Notes: generated by a model not told the origin, from the sequence alone. A stretch of 12,137 nt of DNA from Ruminococcaceae bacterium UBA5891 (GCA_002431945.1 DJET01000035.1:420-12556); one strand, 5' to 3'. Counted from the first letter of the stretch, positions 1-6,378 are shown. A program made the numbers and translations.

Positions 1-240
1 AGGCGAGACCGCCGTAAGGTGCGTGGCAATTCGTTTTTCCCCTTTTTGGGTATTACGGATTCTTTCGTGCTTCGCACTCAGAATGACACGCTTTTTTAGT
101 CATTGCGAAGCCGTGCAAACGGCTGTGGCAATCCGTCTCTCCCCTAAGGGTATTACGGATTCTTTCGCGCTTCGCACTCAGAATGACACGCTTTTTCGTC
201 ATTGCGAAGCCGTGTAAGCGGCTGTGGCAATCCGTTCCCC
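1..240. repeat. Cluster of ~99-bp palindromic interspersed repeats
   Basis: Three tandem copies of one element lie here. Copy 1 (1-98) is cut by the window edge and begins inside the variant form also seen at 6583. Copy 2 (99-197) is complete. Copy 3 (198-240) is truncated. Each complete unit begins GTCATTGCGAAGCCGTG. It contains a hairpin (AGCCGT, GCAA loop, ACGGCT) nested inside ATTGC/GCAAT. It ends with a second imperfect hairpin bounded by ATTCT and AGAAT, followed by GACACGCTTTTT. Small open frames across the copies are not convincing genes: they have no ribosome binding sites and simply follow the repeat. Known REP/MITE-like non-autonomous repeats have this size and fold, so that is the likely class, but I do not recognise a named family. 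The remaining bases to the first gene (241-301) hold only a weak 7-bp inverted repeat (TGTTGGA at 261, TCCAACA at 294) with no U-tract. Confidence 0.85.
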
Positions 241-301
241 TTTCATTCGCAATAACAGCCTGTTGGACAAAACAATTGAAAAACTATGTAAATTCCAACA
301 C

Positions 302-706
302 CTACGCATTAACCAAACTATCATCATTGGTCCAATATGTCATCTGTTCAAAATCTTTATTATAATTTGTTTTTATTGCTTTCCAATCTTCGCTCCTTTC
401 TATCAGAACCTCCATAACCAATAAACCATACCACAATGCACAACTTTCACGGTCATATTTGTAAACCTTTTCCCATATTGTTTGGAGCGGTGTGTTTTCC
501 CAACTTCCTGTTGCTTCCCACCCCGGAACAAAAAATTTGTTATCGTCACTCTTACTTATGAGGACTTTATCAATTATTTTGTTCACATAACTCTTTATGT
601 TTTCAAATTCGTCTTGGCTTAAATTCTTTTTGCCGTAATTAAAAAACTTTTGTCTTGTATGCGGCATTTCAAATATTTGACTGCCGTTTTCAAACCATTC
701 TAACAT
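302..706 (-). CDS. Small tryptophan-rich protein of unknown function
   Basis: A 134-residue protein that I do not recognise. It has no signal peptide or membrane segment, so it is probably cytoplasmic. It is mixed-charge and unusually rich in tryptophan (W4, 63, 69, 78, 92, 108, 125), with a central stretch around PGWEATGSWENTP (61-73) and a likely helical section at 88-112. The start is supported by AAAAAGGAGT (711-720), 4 bases upstream of the ATG. That ribosome binding site overlaps the stop codon of the collagen-like gene (719-721), so the two genes are very likely co-transcribed and possibly translationally coupled. If the upstream promoter is phase-variable, this protein would switch together with the surface protein. 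The gene looks more AT-rich than the hydrogenase operon. Possible roles include an accessory or immunity-like partner of the surface protein, but nothing in the sequence fixes a function. Confidence 0.75.
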   Translation of the reverse strand: MLEWFENGSQIFEMPHTRQKFFNYGKKNLSQDEFENIKSYVNKIIDKVLISKSDDNKFFVPGWEATGSWENTPLQTIWEKVYKYDRESCALWYGLLVMEVLIERSEDWKAIKTNYNKDFEQMTYWTNDDSLVNA

Positions 707-718
707 TTTAACTCCTTT

Positions 719-3700
719 TTAATTGTTTTTACCGAAATAATAATATCTTGGACTAGTAGTAGTGCCGATATTTGTTGTCAAAAGTTCACACGCTTTAGCA
801 GGATCACTAAATACATTAGACACATAGGTGAGAGTATAACTATTTTCCGTTTCTTTTCTATACCATCCGTTTGTATCTTCAAAATAGACCTTTTCAATTC
901 CGGAATAAATCAGGAATGACGCACCGGTTTCGCTGTAACGACCTCCCTCAATGTAATTAACTTTTGCAGGTATTGTTATTTCTTTAAGTTCATCACATAA
1001 TGCAAAACACGAACCGTATATCTTTTCCAAATTGGCGGGCAAAGTAACATTTTTTAATTTTTTGCAACCAACAAAAACTTGCTTTGCGAGTTCTGTAATA
1101 TTATCCGGCAATTCAATTTCTATTAAAGAATAACAGCCACCAAATGCAGAATTTCCTATAACAGTTATGGTGTTGGGTAGATTGATATCCGCAAGCGATG
1201 AACAGCCGTAAAATGCTGAATTTCCTATAACAGTTATGGTGTTAGGAAAAGTTATCGTTTTTAAACTTCCACACCCGTAAAAACCTGAATCGGCTATTTG
1301 TGTAACGGCTTTTCCATAAAACTCCGCCGGTATACTTACTTCCTCTATAAATGTTTTATAATCATCTTTAACAGCAACAGACAACGTGCCGTCATCAAGC
1401 AGTGTGAATTTCAAACATTCGGTATCGTTTTTGTAATTGAACTTTCCCAAATTGTCAAAAGTTCCGTCTGTATACGTTATTATCAATTCACCGTCTATAA
1501 TCTCTGTTTTAGCTATTCCCCTTCCGTTCTCGCCTTTTTCACCTTGTGCGCCTGTATCGCCTTTTTCGCCTTTGGCTCCTGTTGCACCTGTATCACCTGT
1601 GTCGCCTTTAATACCCTTAATATTGCCAAGCAGTGTTACCGTGCCGTTTTCGCCGTATTTAACCGAAAGGTCGCCGCTTTCGCTAAGGGTTAATATCGGG
1701 GTTAAGCCGTCAGCGCCGTTTGTGCCGTCAGCACCCTTTATCGGGCCTATTTTATCGGAGCTTGTTCCGTCGGTATAATTAAACACAAGGTAAAAATCCT
1801 CGGTTAATGTAACCTTGGATATTCCGTTGCCGTCCTTACCGTCTGCGCCCACTACCGATTTATCAATTATTATCGGGTCGCCCTCGGACAATGTAATAAC
1901 TAACTTGTTATCTTCATTTATCGTAACGCCGGTAACGCTTACGCCGTCAGCACCCTTATCTCCCTTTTCGCCTTGATCGCCTTTCTCACCTTTTTCACCT
2001 TGTGCACCTGTCTCGCCTTTTTCACCTTGTGCACCTGTCTCGCCTTTTTCGCCCTGTATACCTTGAACGCCTTGAACACCTTGTATACCCTGTTCGCCCT
2101 GAGCGCCGATGTCGCCTTTGTCTCCCTTGTCGCCTTTAGCGCCTGCGGCTCCTGTTGCACCGGTTTCACCTTTCTCACCCTGTATGCCTTGGTCGCCCTT
2201 GTCTCCTTTATCACCCTTTGCGCCCGTGGCTTTTATTTCGGTTGAAACATATGTAAGCCCGTTATCGGTTGAAATTTCCCATTCGTTTGTAAGCGGATTT
2301 ATTTTTATTTTCGGCGAAATTCCGTCTTCGCCTTTCTCACCTTGAATACCCTGTATTCCTTGCTCACCCTTATCGCCCTTATCGCCCTTTGTTCCGAGTG
2401 CCGATACATTGGTAGAAGTCCAGTTTTCGCCATCGTCTTCCGAAATTTCCCATAATCCAGTTTCGGCGTTTATTCTTATTTTAGGTGAAATACCGTCTTT
2501 TCCGTCTGCACCCCTTATATTTTCAAAGGTAAAGGTGCGGCCGGTGCTTAGCTTAACCGTCATTGTACTGCCGGTAATGCTGATGTCGGTTATGCTGTCG
2601 CCCTGTTCGCCTTTTTCACCCTGAATACCCTGTATTCCCTGTTCGCCTTGGTCGCCTTTGTCTCCTTTATCACCTTTAGCGCCCGTGGCTCCGGTTGCAC
2701 CGGTGTCTCCCTTTTCGCCTTTCTCGCCCTGAATACCCTGTATTCCCTGCTCGCCTTTTTCGCCTTTGTCTCCTTTATCACCCTTAGCGCCTGTGGCTCC
2801 CGTTGCGCCGGTATCTCCCTTTTCGCCTTTTTCGCCCTGAATACCCTGTATTCCCTGCTCGCCTTGGTCGCCCTTATCGCCTTTATCACCCTTAGCGCCT
2901 GTGGCTCCCGTTGCACCGGTATCTCCTTTTTCGCCTTTCTCGCCTTGAATACCCTGTATTCCTTGCTCGCCTTGGTCGCCTTTGTCTCCTTTATCACCCT
3001 TAGCGCCCGTGGCTCCCGTTGCGCCGGTATCTCCTTTTTCGCCTTTCACGCCTTGAATACCCTGTATTCCCTGCTCGCCTTGGTCGCCTTTATCGCCCTT
3101 AATGCCTGTTGCACCTACAACCTTGCCCACATTCACGGTTTTATTATTCGAAAAAGATAAAACAAGCTCGCCGCTTTCGTTTACGGCGGCGCCGGATATG
3201 CTTACTCCGTCGGTTCCGTTTGTGCCGTTTTTACCGTCAGAGCCGTCCTTACCGTTAACTCCGTCCTTTCCGTTAAGTCCGTCTTTACCGTTAACCCCGT
3301 CTTTTCCGTCAACTCCGTTTTTACCGTCGGCACCGTTTTTGCCTACGGCATTTCCGAGGTTAAGCTCGGTTCCGTCCGAAAGGGTGATTACAAGCTGACC
3401 ATAGGAATTAAAGCAAGCGGTTTTAATGCTTTGAACGCCGCTTGAAATCAACGCATTAAGGCTTTGCGCCCATTCGTTTTCGGTGCCGTTGTAGCCTGCG
3501 CTTACCGCAAGCTGATATGCGGATTTTCCGTTTAAAGAGTCAAGCCAATCCTTTACCGTGCCGTTATAACCGTTTTTAACCGCAAGCTCGTAAGCCGAAA
3601 GCCCGTTTTTAACCGTAACGGACGACTGCACCGAGCCTTTCTTATTCACTAAAATGCTTGTTCCTGCGGAAAGCGCAATAACAAGTATTACGGTTAAAGC

Positions 3701-3739
3701 AACCGTAATAAGTTTTTTAAGCTTTTTGGATTTTAACAT
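719..3739 (-). CDS. Collagen-like surface protein with C-terminal LRR_5 (BspA-like) domain
   Basis: Predicted 1006-residue surface protein. Order (numbering from the chosen ATG): a basic N-terminus (LKSKKLKKL) and one hydrophobic segment at about 10-32, either an uncleaved membrane anchor or a signal peptide. Two copies of a module of the form SAYxLAVxxGYNGTxxxW follow at about 48-70 and 73-94. Then come long Gly-X-Y collagen-like blocks at about 133-178, 209-381, 449-474, 505-599 and 708-740, separated by short beta-type inserts (for example VSVTGVTINEDNKLVITLSEG). About 774-954 is a BspA-type leucine-rich domain with repeats such as LPNTITVIGNSAFGGC. No LPXTG motif or C-terminal sorting tail is visible. 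The start at 3739 is chosen because AAGGGG lies 10 bases upstream. The in-frame extension to an ATG at 3802 enters the invertible segment and lacks a ribosome binding site. Collagen-like triple helices and LRR_5 domains typically act at the cell surface in adhesion; that role here is inference. Confidence 0.85.
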   Translation of the reverse strand: MLKSKKLKKLITVALTVILVIALSAGTSILVNKKGSVQSSVTVKNGLSAYELAVKNGYNGTVKDWLDSLNGKSAYQLAVSAGYNGTENEWAQSLNALISSGVQSIKTACFNSYGQLVITLSDGTELNLGNAVGKNGADGKNGVDGKDGVNGKDGLNGKDGVNGKDGSDGKNGTNGTDGVSISGAAVNESGELVLSFSNNKTVNVGKVVGATGIKGDKGDQGEQGIQGIQGVKGEKGDTGATGATGAKGDKGDKGDQGEQGIQGIQGEKGEKGDTGATGATGAKGDKGDKGDQGEQGIQGIQGEKGEKGDTGATGATGAKGDKGDKGEKGEQGIQGIQGEKGEKGDTGATGATGAKGDKGDKGDQGEQGIQGIQGEKGEQGDSITDISITGSTMTVKLSTGRTFTFENIRGADGKDGISPKIRINAETGLWEISEDDGENWTSTNVSALGTKGDKGDKGEQGIQGIQGEKGEDGISPKIKINPLTNEWEISTDNGLTYVSTEIKATGAKGDKGDKGDQGIQGEKGETGATGAAGAKGDKGDKGDIGAQGEQGIQGVQGVQGIQGEKGETGAQGEKGETGAQGEKGEKGDQGEKGDKGADGVSVTGVTINEDNKLVITLSEGDPIIIDKSVVGADGKDGNGISKVTLTEDFYLVFNYTDGTSSDKIGPIKGADGTNGADGLTPILTLSESGDLSVKYGENGTVTLLGNIKGIKGDTGDTGATGAKGEKGDTGAQGEKGENGRGIAKTEIIDGELIITYTDGTFDNLGKFNYKNDTECLKFTLLDDGTLSVAVKDDYKTFIEEVSIPAEFYGKAVTQIADSGFYGCGSLKTITFPNTITVIGNSAFYGCSSLADINLPNTITVIGNSAFGGCYSLIEIELPDNITELAKQVFVGCKKLKNVTLPANLEKIYGSCFALCDELKEITIPAKVNYIEGGRYSETGASFLIYSGIEKVYFEDTNGWYRKETENSYTLTYVSNVFSDPAKACELLTTNIGTTTSPRYYYFGKNN
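2597..3100 (-). repeat. 108-bp tandem repeats encoding collagen-like 36-aa units
   Basis: About 4.7 tandem units of 108 bp encode a 36-residue repeat of the form GEQGIQGIQGEKGEKGDTG followed by ATGATGAKGDKGDKGDQ. The units are nearly identical at the DNA level, with scattered third-position differences and a few substitutions (V for E in the first unit, EKGEQ for DQGEQ in the fourth). Such near-identity suggests recent expansion by slippage or recombination, so copy number probably varies between strains. Confidence 0.85.
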
Positions 3740-3771
3740 AACAGTAATTCCCCTTTTTATAATAGCTTTTC

Positions 3772-3791
3772 TCAAAAGGTGTACCTTTTGA
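3772..3791 (+). repeat. Left inverted recombination site of the putative invertible segment
   Basis: The sequence TCAAAAGGTGTACCTTTTGA is a perfect 9-bp dyad (TCAAAAGGT / ACCTTTTGA) around the asymmetric dinucleotide GT (3781-3782). It is the exact reverse complement of the site at 3908-3927. Small serine recombinases bind dyad half-sites and cut around a 2-bp core whose asymmetry sets site polarity. From memory, Hin hix sites also have TCAAAA/TTTTGA outer half-site bases. It lies 32 bp upstream of the collagen-like gene's ATG. Confidence 0.8.
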
Positions 3792-3859
3792 CATAAGTCC
3801 AAATTACAAAATTTGCTTATGCTCTTTCACAAAAAAAGGATAAATATGGAAAATAATCC

Positions 3860-3888
3860 TTGAAATACAAGGGTTTGTATGGTAAAAT
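3860..3888 (+). promoter_or_regulatory. Strong sigma-70 promoter inside the invertible segment
   Basis: TTGAAA (3860-3865), a 17-bp spacer and TAAAAT (3883-3888) preceded by TGG form an extended -10 promoter close to consensus. The expected start is about 3895. In this orientation it faces the 3' end of the convergent recombinase gene and meets the palindromic terminator at once. Two dyads overlap it: CCTTG-AAATA-CAAGG (3858-3872) across the -35, and ATACAA-GGGT-TTGTAT (3865-3880) in the spacer, which could be operator sites. Confidence 0.75.
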
Positions 3889-3895
3889 CAACATA

Positions 3896-3946
3896 TAAAG
3901 CAGGAGTTCAAAAGGTACACCTTTTGAACTCCTGCTTTACCTTTTT
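3896..3946 (+). terminator. Perfect 44-nt palindrome with U-tract, embedding the right recombination site
   Basis: Bases 3896-3916 and 3919-3939 are perfect 21-bp inverted arms around AC (3917-3918), followed on the plus strand by CCTTTTT. This would work as an intrinsic terminator for the plus-facing promoter that starts just before it. The right arm begins with the recombinase stop codon (3937-3939, read on minus). In the minus direction the hairpin is followed by TATGTTGATTTTACC, a poor U-tract, so it is a weaker block to read-through from the recombinase gene. The left arm lies inside the invertible segment, so inversion would replace this hairpin with the short 9-bp dyad only. Confidence 0.7.
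3908..3927 (-). repeat. Right inverted recombination site of the putative invertible segment
   Basis: The sequence TCAAAAGGTACACCTTTTGA on the plus strand is the exact reverse complement of 3772-3791, with core AC (3917-3918). Opposite core orientation predicts inversion rather than excision. The identity is exactly 20 bp and ends at both edges, which fits a recombinase site rather than a duplicated longer sequence. It lies 9 bp beyond the 3' end of the recombinase gene. Confidence 0.8.
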
Positions 3947-4539
3947 ATAAGCTTCAGCTCTCGGCGGCGGCGGTAAAACGTGCTTTTGCTCATACCGCAC
4001 TTTTTAAGCGCCGCGTCGGTGGAAATAAGCCCTCTGTCCCACAGCCGCACTGTTTTTGCAAAGCCGTCGGGGATAGGTATTTCAGGTCTGCCGAACAATA
4101 CTCCCTTTGCCTTTGCGGCGGCAATGCCCTGCGCCTGCCGTTTTTTAATATTTTCGCGTTCGTTTTGCGCCACAAACGAAAGAATCTGCAAAACAAGGTC
4201 TGCAATAAACGTTCCCATAAGGTCCTTGCCGTTCCGCGTATCTAAAAGCGGCATATCAATAACGCAGATATCGGCGCCTATTTCCTTGGTTAAAACGCGC
4301 CATTGCTTTTGTATTTCCTCGTAATTGCGGCCCAAACGGTCAATACTTAAAACATAAAGCAGATCCCCTGCCTTAAGCCTTTTCAACAGCTTTTTATACT
4401 GCGGCCGTTCAAAATCCTTGCCGGACTGCTTATCCTTAAAAATATTTTTTGCAGGCACACTGCGCTCGCAAAGCGCTATCAGCTGCCGTTCCTCGTTCTG
4501 ATCCACGCTTGAAACGCGTACATATCCGTATTCTGCCAT
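3937..4539 (-). CDS. Serine recombinase (resolvase/DNA invertase family)
   Basis: A full-length 200-residue small serine recombinase. The N-terminal catalytic domain (about 1-135) has YVRVSS with the nucleophile Ser10 and Arg8, followed by DQN (13-15). The active-site motif IDRLGRN (66-72) provides Arg68 and Arg71. A long E-helix region at about 105-135 (FIADLVLQILSFVAQNERE) leads to the linker with GRP (150-152). The C-terminal helix-turn-helix is at about 160-195, with recognition helix GMSKSTFYRRRREL. Domain order and length match Hin/Gin-type invertases and Tn3-type resolvases; large serine integrases and IS607 enzymes do not fit. The strong ribosome binding site GGAGGTGAT (4545-4553) fixes the start. 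Its 3' end touches the inverted sites at 3772-3927, which makes it the prime candidate to invert that promoter. No transposase or other mobile-element gene accompanies it. Resolvase function remains possible, but the oppositely oriented sites argue for inversion. Confidence 0.93.
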   Translation of the reverse strand: MAEYGYVRVSSVDQNEERQLIALCERSVPAKNIFKDKQSGKDFERPQYKKLLKRLKAGDLLYVLSIDRLGRNYEEIQKQWRVLTKEIGADICVIDMPLLDTRNGKDLMGTFIADLVLQILSFVAQNERENIKKRQAQGIAAAKAKGVLFGRPEIPIPDGFAKTVRLWDRGLISTDAALKKCGMSKSTFYRRRRELKLIKR

Positions 4540-4560
4540 AAAAAATCACCTCCCTGCCGC

Positions 4561-4589
4561 ATAATACAGGAAGGTTAAAGCCGATTAAA
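4561..4589 (-). promoter_or_regulatory. Candidate recombinase promoter
   Basis: Read on minus: TTTAAT (4584-4589), a 17-bp spacer and TATTAT (4561-4566). The -10 is good and the -35 is weak. The predicted start would fall almost at the ribosome binding site, giving a very short leader, so this is tentative. The box AAGCCGATT (4578-4586, plus strand) recurs at the VanY-gene promoter. An AT-rich inverted repeat (ATTAAAAT 4584-4591, ATTTTAAT 4603-4610) overlaps the stop of the upstream permease gene. Confidence 0.4.
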
Positions 4590-4600
4590 ATGTAAATATG

Positions 4601-5368
4601 CTATTTTAATCTTGTTACCGCAAATATTGCAACGCCCAATATTACAAGAACCGCACCCGTAACGCGGTTAAGCGTTTCGGGCTTTGCCTTGTTTGCAATT
4701 ACCGCCGCCAGCTGTGCGAAAACAAGAGTGCTTACAACGCAAACCGCAAGCGCCCCCATATCCGGCGCGCCGCCTATTGCAAAATGGCTTACGGCGCCCG
4801 TAAGCGCGGTGGCGCTCATAATAAACACGCTTGTGCCAACGGCGGTTTTAAGCTCGTACCCCAAAACCGAGGTAAGCACCAGCAGCATCATCATACCGCC
4901 GCCCGCGCCCACAAAGCCGCAGATAAACCCGACGCCTGCGCCGCATATTACCGAGCGCACCGCCTTTTGGCGCACCGTGGCGGACGAAAGGCGCTTTTTA
5001 GGCGCAACAACGGGCTTTACAATAAATTTAACGCCCAAAATAAAGGTCATAAACACCGAAAAGCCGCCCATTGCGGTTTTCGGCACAATGCTTGCAACAA
5101 AGCTGCCGCAAAAGGTGAAGGCCAAAACGGAGATCATCATAATAATGCCGTTTTTAATATCAAGATTTTTATTTTTACCGTAGGTATAGGCTGAAACGGC
5201 GCTTGCCAAAACATCGCTTGCAAGGGCAATGCCCACAGCCATATAAGGATCCATATTTAAAAAAGCAATAAGCATAGGACTTATCACCGCGGCGGCGCTC
5301 ATACCGGCAAAGCCGGTGCCGAGACCGGCGCCCAAGCCCGCTAAAATACAAATAATAACTTTAAACAT
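4601..5368 (-). CDS. TauE/SafE-family membrane transporter
   Basis: A 255-residue integral membrane protein with about eight hydrophobic segments and the two-fold internal repeat typical of the TauE/SafE (formerly DUF81) family. The first half has GLGAGLGTGFAGMSAAAVISP (about 12-32). The second half has the matching GVGFICGFVGAGGGMMMLL (about 145-163), and each half continues with a conserved G-x-A/S-x-x segment (VGIALASDVLASA; VGTSVFIMSATALTG). The family exports or imports small organosulfur and other anions such as sulfite and sulfoacetate. The substrate here cannot be read from the sequence. GGAG lies 7 bases upstream of the ATG. The gene starts 20 bp after the stop of the VanY-like lipoprotein gene and is probably co-transcribed with it. 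No functional link between the two is obvious. Confidence 0.88.
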   Translation of the reverse strand: MFKVIICILAGLGAGLGTGFAGMSAAAVISPMLIAFLNMDPYMAVGIALASDVLASAVSAYTYGKNKNLDIKNGIIMMISVLAFTFCGSFVASIVPKTAMGGFSVFMTFILGVKFIVKPVVAPKKRLSSATVRQKAVRSVICGAGVGFICGFVGAGGGMMMLLVLTSVLGYELKTAVGTSVFIMSATALTGAVSHFAIGGAPDMGALAVCVVSTLVFAQLAAVIANKAKPETLNRVTGAVLVILGVAIFAVTRLK

Positions 5369-5388
5369 AATTTCTCCGTTTGTTCTGC

Positions 5389-6363
5389 TTATTCCGAATA
5401 AACCGATGTTAAGCCGAAATACTCTTCAAGAGTAAGTCCGCTTGAATAAATTTTCGCCGCGTTTTCAACGCCTATGTACCTGTAATGCCAAGGCTCGTAC
5501 ATATAGCCCGTGATATGCTCCTTGCCCTCTGGATAGCGCAAAATAAACCCGTATTTATATGCGTTTTCGGCAAGCCATATTGCCTGAGGCGTTCCTGTAA
5601 ATCTGCTGTCGGCATAGTTTATGTCAAAGGCAAGTCCCGTTTGGTGCTCGGAGTAGCCCGGACGCGCGGAATACCTGTCTGCATTTTTTACGCCGTCGCG
5701 CCTTACATAGCTGTTATACAGGTTTTTCTGCACGTTATAGCTTCTGAAACCCGAACATACCCACATATCAAGATTTTGCTCCGCCTTTGCGGCGGCAAAC
5801 ATTTGATCTAAGGCAGCCTTTGCCTCGCTGTTTACGCCGGGGTTATAATTGCTCGGAAGAGGATAGGATTTATTTACTATAAGTATTCCCTCGCGGTATG
5901 TCATTTCAATTTTTATCGGCGCGTTTACCGTTACCTTAAACACCGCGCTCACTTCGGGGCTGTCGGCGGATTTTACCGTTACGGTGCAGCCGCCCTCGCC
6001 TATGGCGGTGATATTTCCGTATTTATTAACGGTTGCCACGGCTGTGTTGTCCGATTCCCATATTTCCGCCTTATTGCTTGCGTTTTCAGGCAGCATTGTA
6101 ACAATGGGCATAAATCTTTCGCCTATATTAAGCGTTTTTTCATAAGCGCTCAGCTTTATTTCCTCAACCTTTACATAAACAGGCTCGTCCGGTATGCTGT
6201 TTACAGCGGGTACAACCGCTTCGCTTGACTCCGAAGAGGAAACAGCGCTGACTGCCAAGCTTTCAAAAGCGGAAGACGCGTTATCTTCATTACCGGAGGT
6301 TTTGCAGGCGGCAAGCGATAAAGCAATAATAAGCGCCGCCGCTAAGTAATATAATTTTTTCAT
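5389..6363 (-). CDS. Lipoprotein with BIG2 domain and VanY-type D,D-carboxypeptidase domain
   Basis: A 324-residue predicted lipoprotein. The signal peptide ends in the lipobox LAAC with lipidated Cys20. A Ser/Glu-rich linker runs to about 60, and a bacterial Ig-like BIG2 domain covers about 66-146 (ends GGCTVTVKSAD, then VFKVTV). An M15B (VanY-type) D-alanyl-D-alanine carboxypeptidase domain covers about 150-312. Zinc-site motifs are intact: SEHQTGLAFD (His240, Asp247) and EPWHYRY (Glu290, His293), with the family's upstream SGFRSY (204-209). It should act on peptidoglycan stem peptides outside the membrane, removing the terminal D-Ala. No VanRS-like regulators or ligase genes are near, so this is a housekeeping-type enzyme and there is no sign of a glycopeptide-resistance cassette. 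The start is supported by GGTGAT 5 bases upstream and by an N-terminus that is a clean signal sequence. Confidence 0.92.
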   Translation of the reverse strand: MKKLYYLAAALIIALSLAACKTSGNEDNASSAFESLAVSAVSSSESSEAVVPAVNSIPDEPVYVKVEEIKLSAYEKTLNIGERFMPIVTMLPENASNKAEIWESDNTAVATVNKYGNITAIGEGGCTVTVKSADSPEVSAVFKVTVNAPIKIEMTYREGILIVNKSYPLPSNYNPGVNSEAKAALDQMFAAAKAEQNLDMWVCSGFRSYNVQKNLYNSYVRRDGVKNADRYSARPGYSEHQTGLAFDINYADSRFTGTPQAIWLAENAYKYGFILRYPEGKEHITGYMYEPWHYRYIGVENAAKIYSSGLTLEEYFGLTSVYSE

Positions 6364-6378
6364 AAAATCACCGATAAT

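Larger units (their letters stand above)
3772..3927. other. Putative invertible promoter segment (inverton), present in OFF orientation
   Basis: Two perfect 20-bp inverted sites (3772-3791 and 3908-3927), with cores 136 bp apart, enclose a non-coding segment. The segment carries a strong plus-strand promoter (3860-3888) facing away from the minus-strand surface gene. A serine recombinase gene abuts the right site. Inversion across the cores would map the promoter to the minus strand (-35 at 3834-3839, -10 at 3811-3816, start near 3804). The transcript would then run about 65 nt to the ribosome binding site and ATG at 3739. In that state no start codon precedes the 3739 ATG in frame on the message. 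What is seen is the repeats, the promoter and the gene layout. That inversion occurs, and that the neighbouring enzyme does it, is inference. In the present orientation the minus strand offers only a weak promoter candidate (TTGTAT, 18 bp, TATTTA), so OFF may not mean zero expression. Confidence 0.8.

Noticed and set aside
2597..3100. CRISPR-like periodic repeats
   Set aside because: The 108-bp periodicity is in frame, encodes collagen-like units and has no unique spacers between short conserved repeats.
2648..3160. Plus-strand open frame of 170 codons, and similar frames opposite the collagen repeats
   Set aside because: They are mirror frames of the Gly-X-Y codon pattern (repetitive Phe/Ala/Leu/Ser or Lys/Arg products) with no ribosome binding sites.
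719..3739. Phage tail-fibre collagen protein
   Set aside because: No phage structural, lysis or packaging gene is nearby, and the N-terminal hydrophobic anchor and LRR_5 head fit a cell-surface protein better.
3740..3802. Longer start for the collagen-like gene (ATG at 3802, 21 extra residues)
   Set aside because: The extension crosses the left recombination site into the invertible segment, has no ribosome binding site and puts a charged stretch before the signal/anchor. After inversion this ATG would no longer be upstream. The ATG at 3739 has AAGGGG at proper spacing.
3838..3860. Minus-strand terminator inside the invertible segment (GGAT/ATCC followed by T7)
   Set aside because: Only four continuous pairs with many mismatches; too weak to call.
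5389..6363. Vancomycin-resistance vanY
   Set aside because: There is no VanH/A/X or VanRS gene nearby, and the BIG2-lipoprotein layout is typical of ordinary cell-wall carboxypeptidases.
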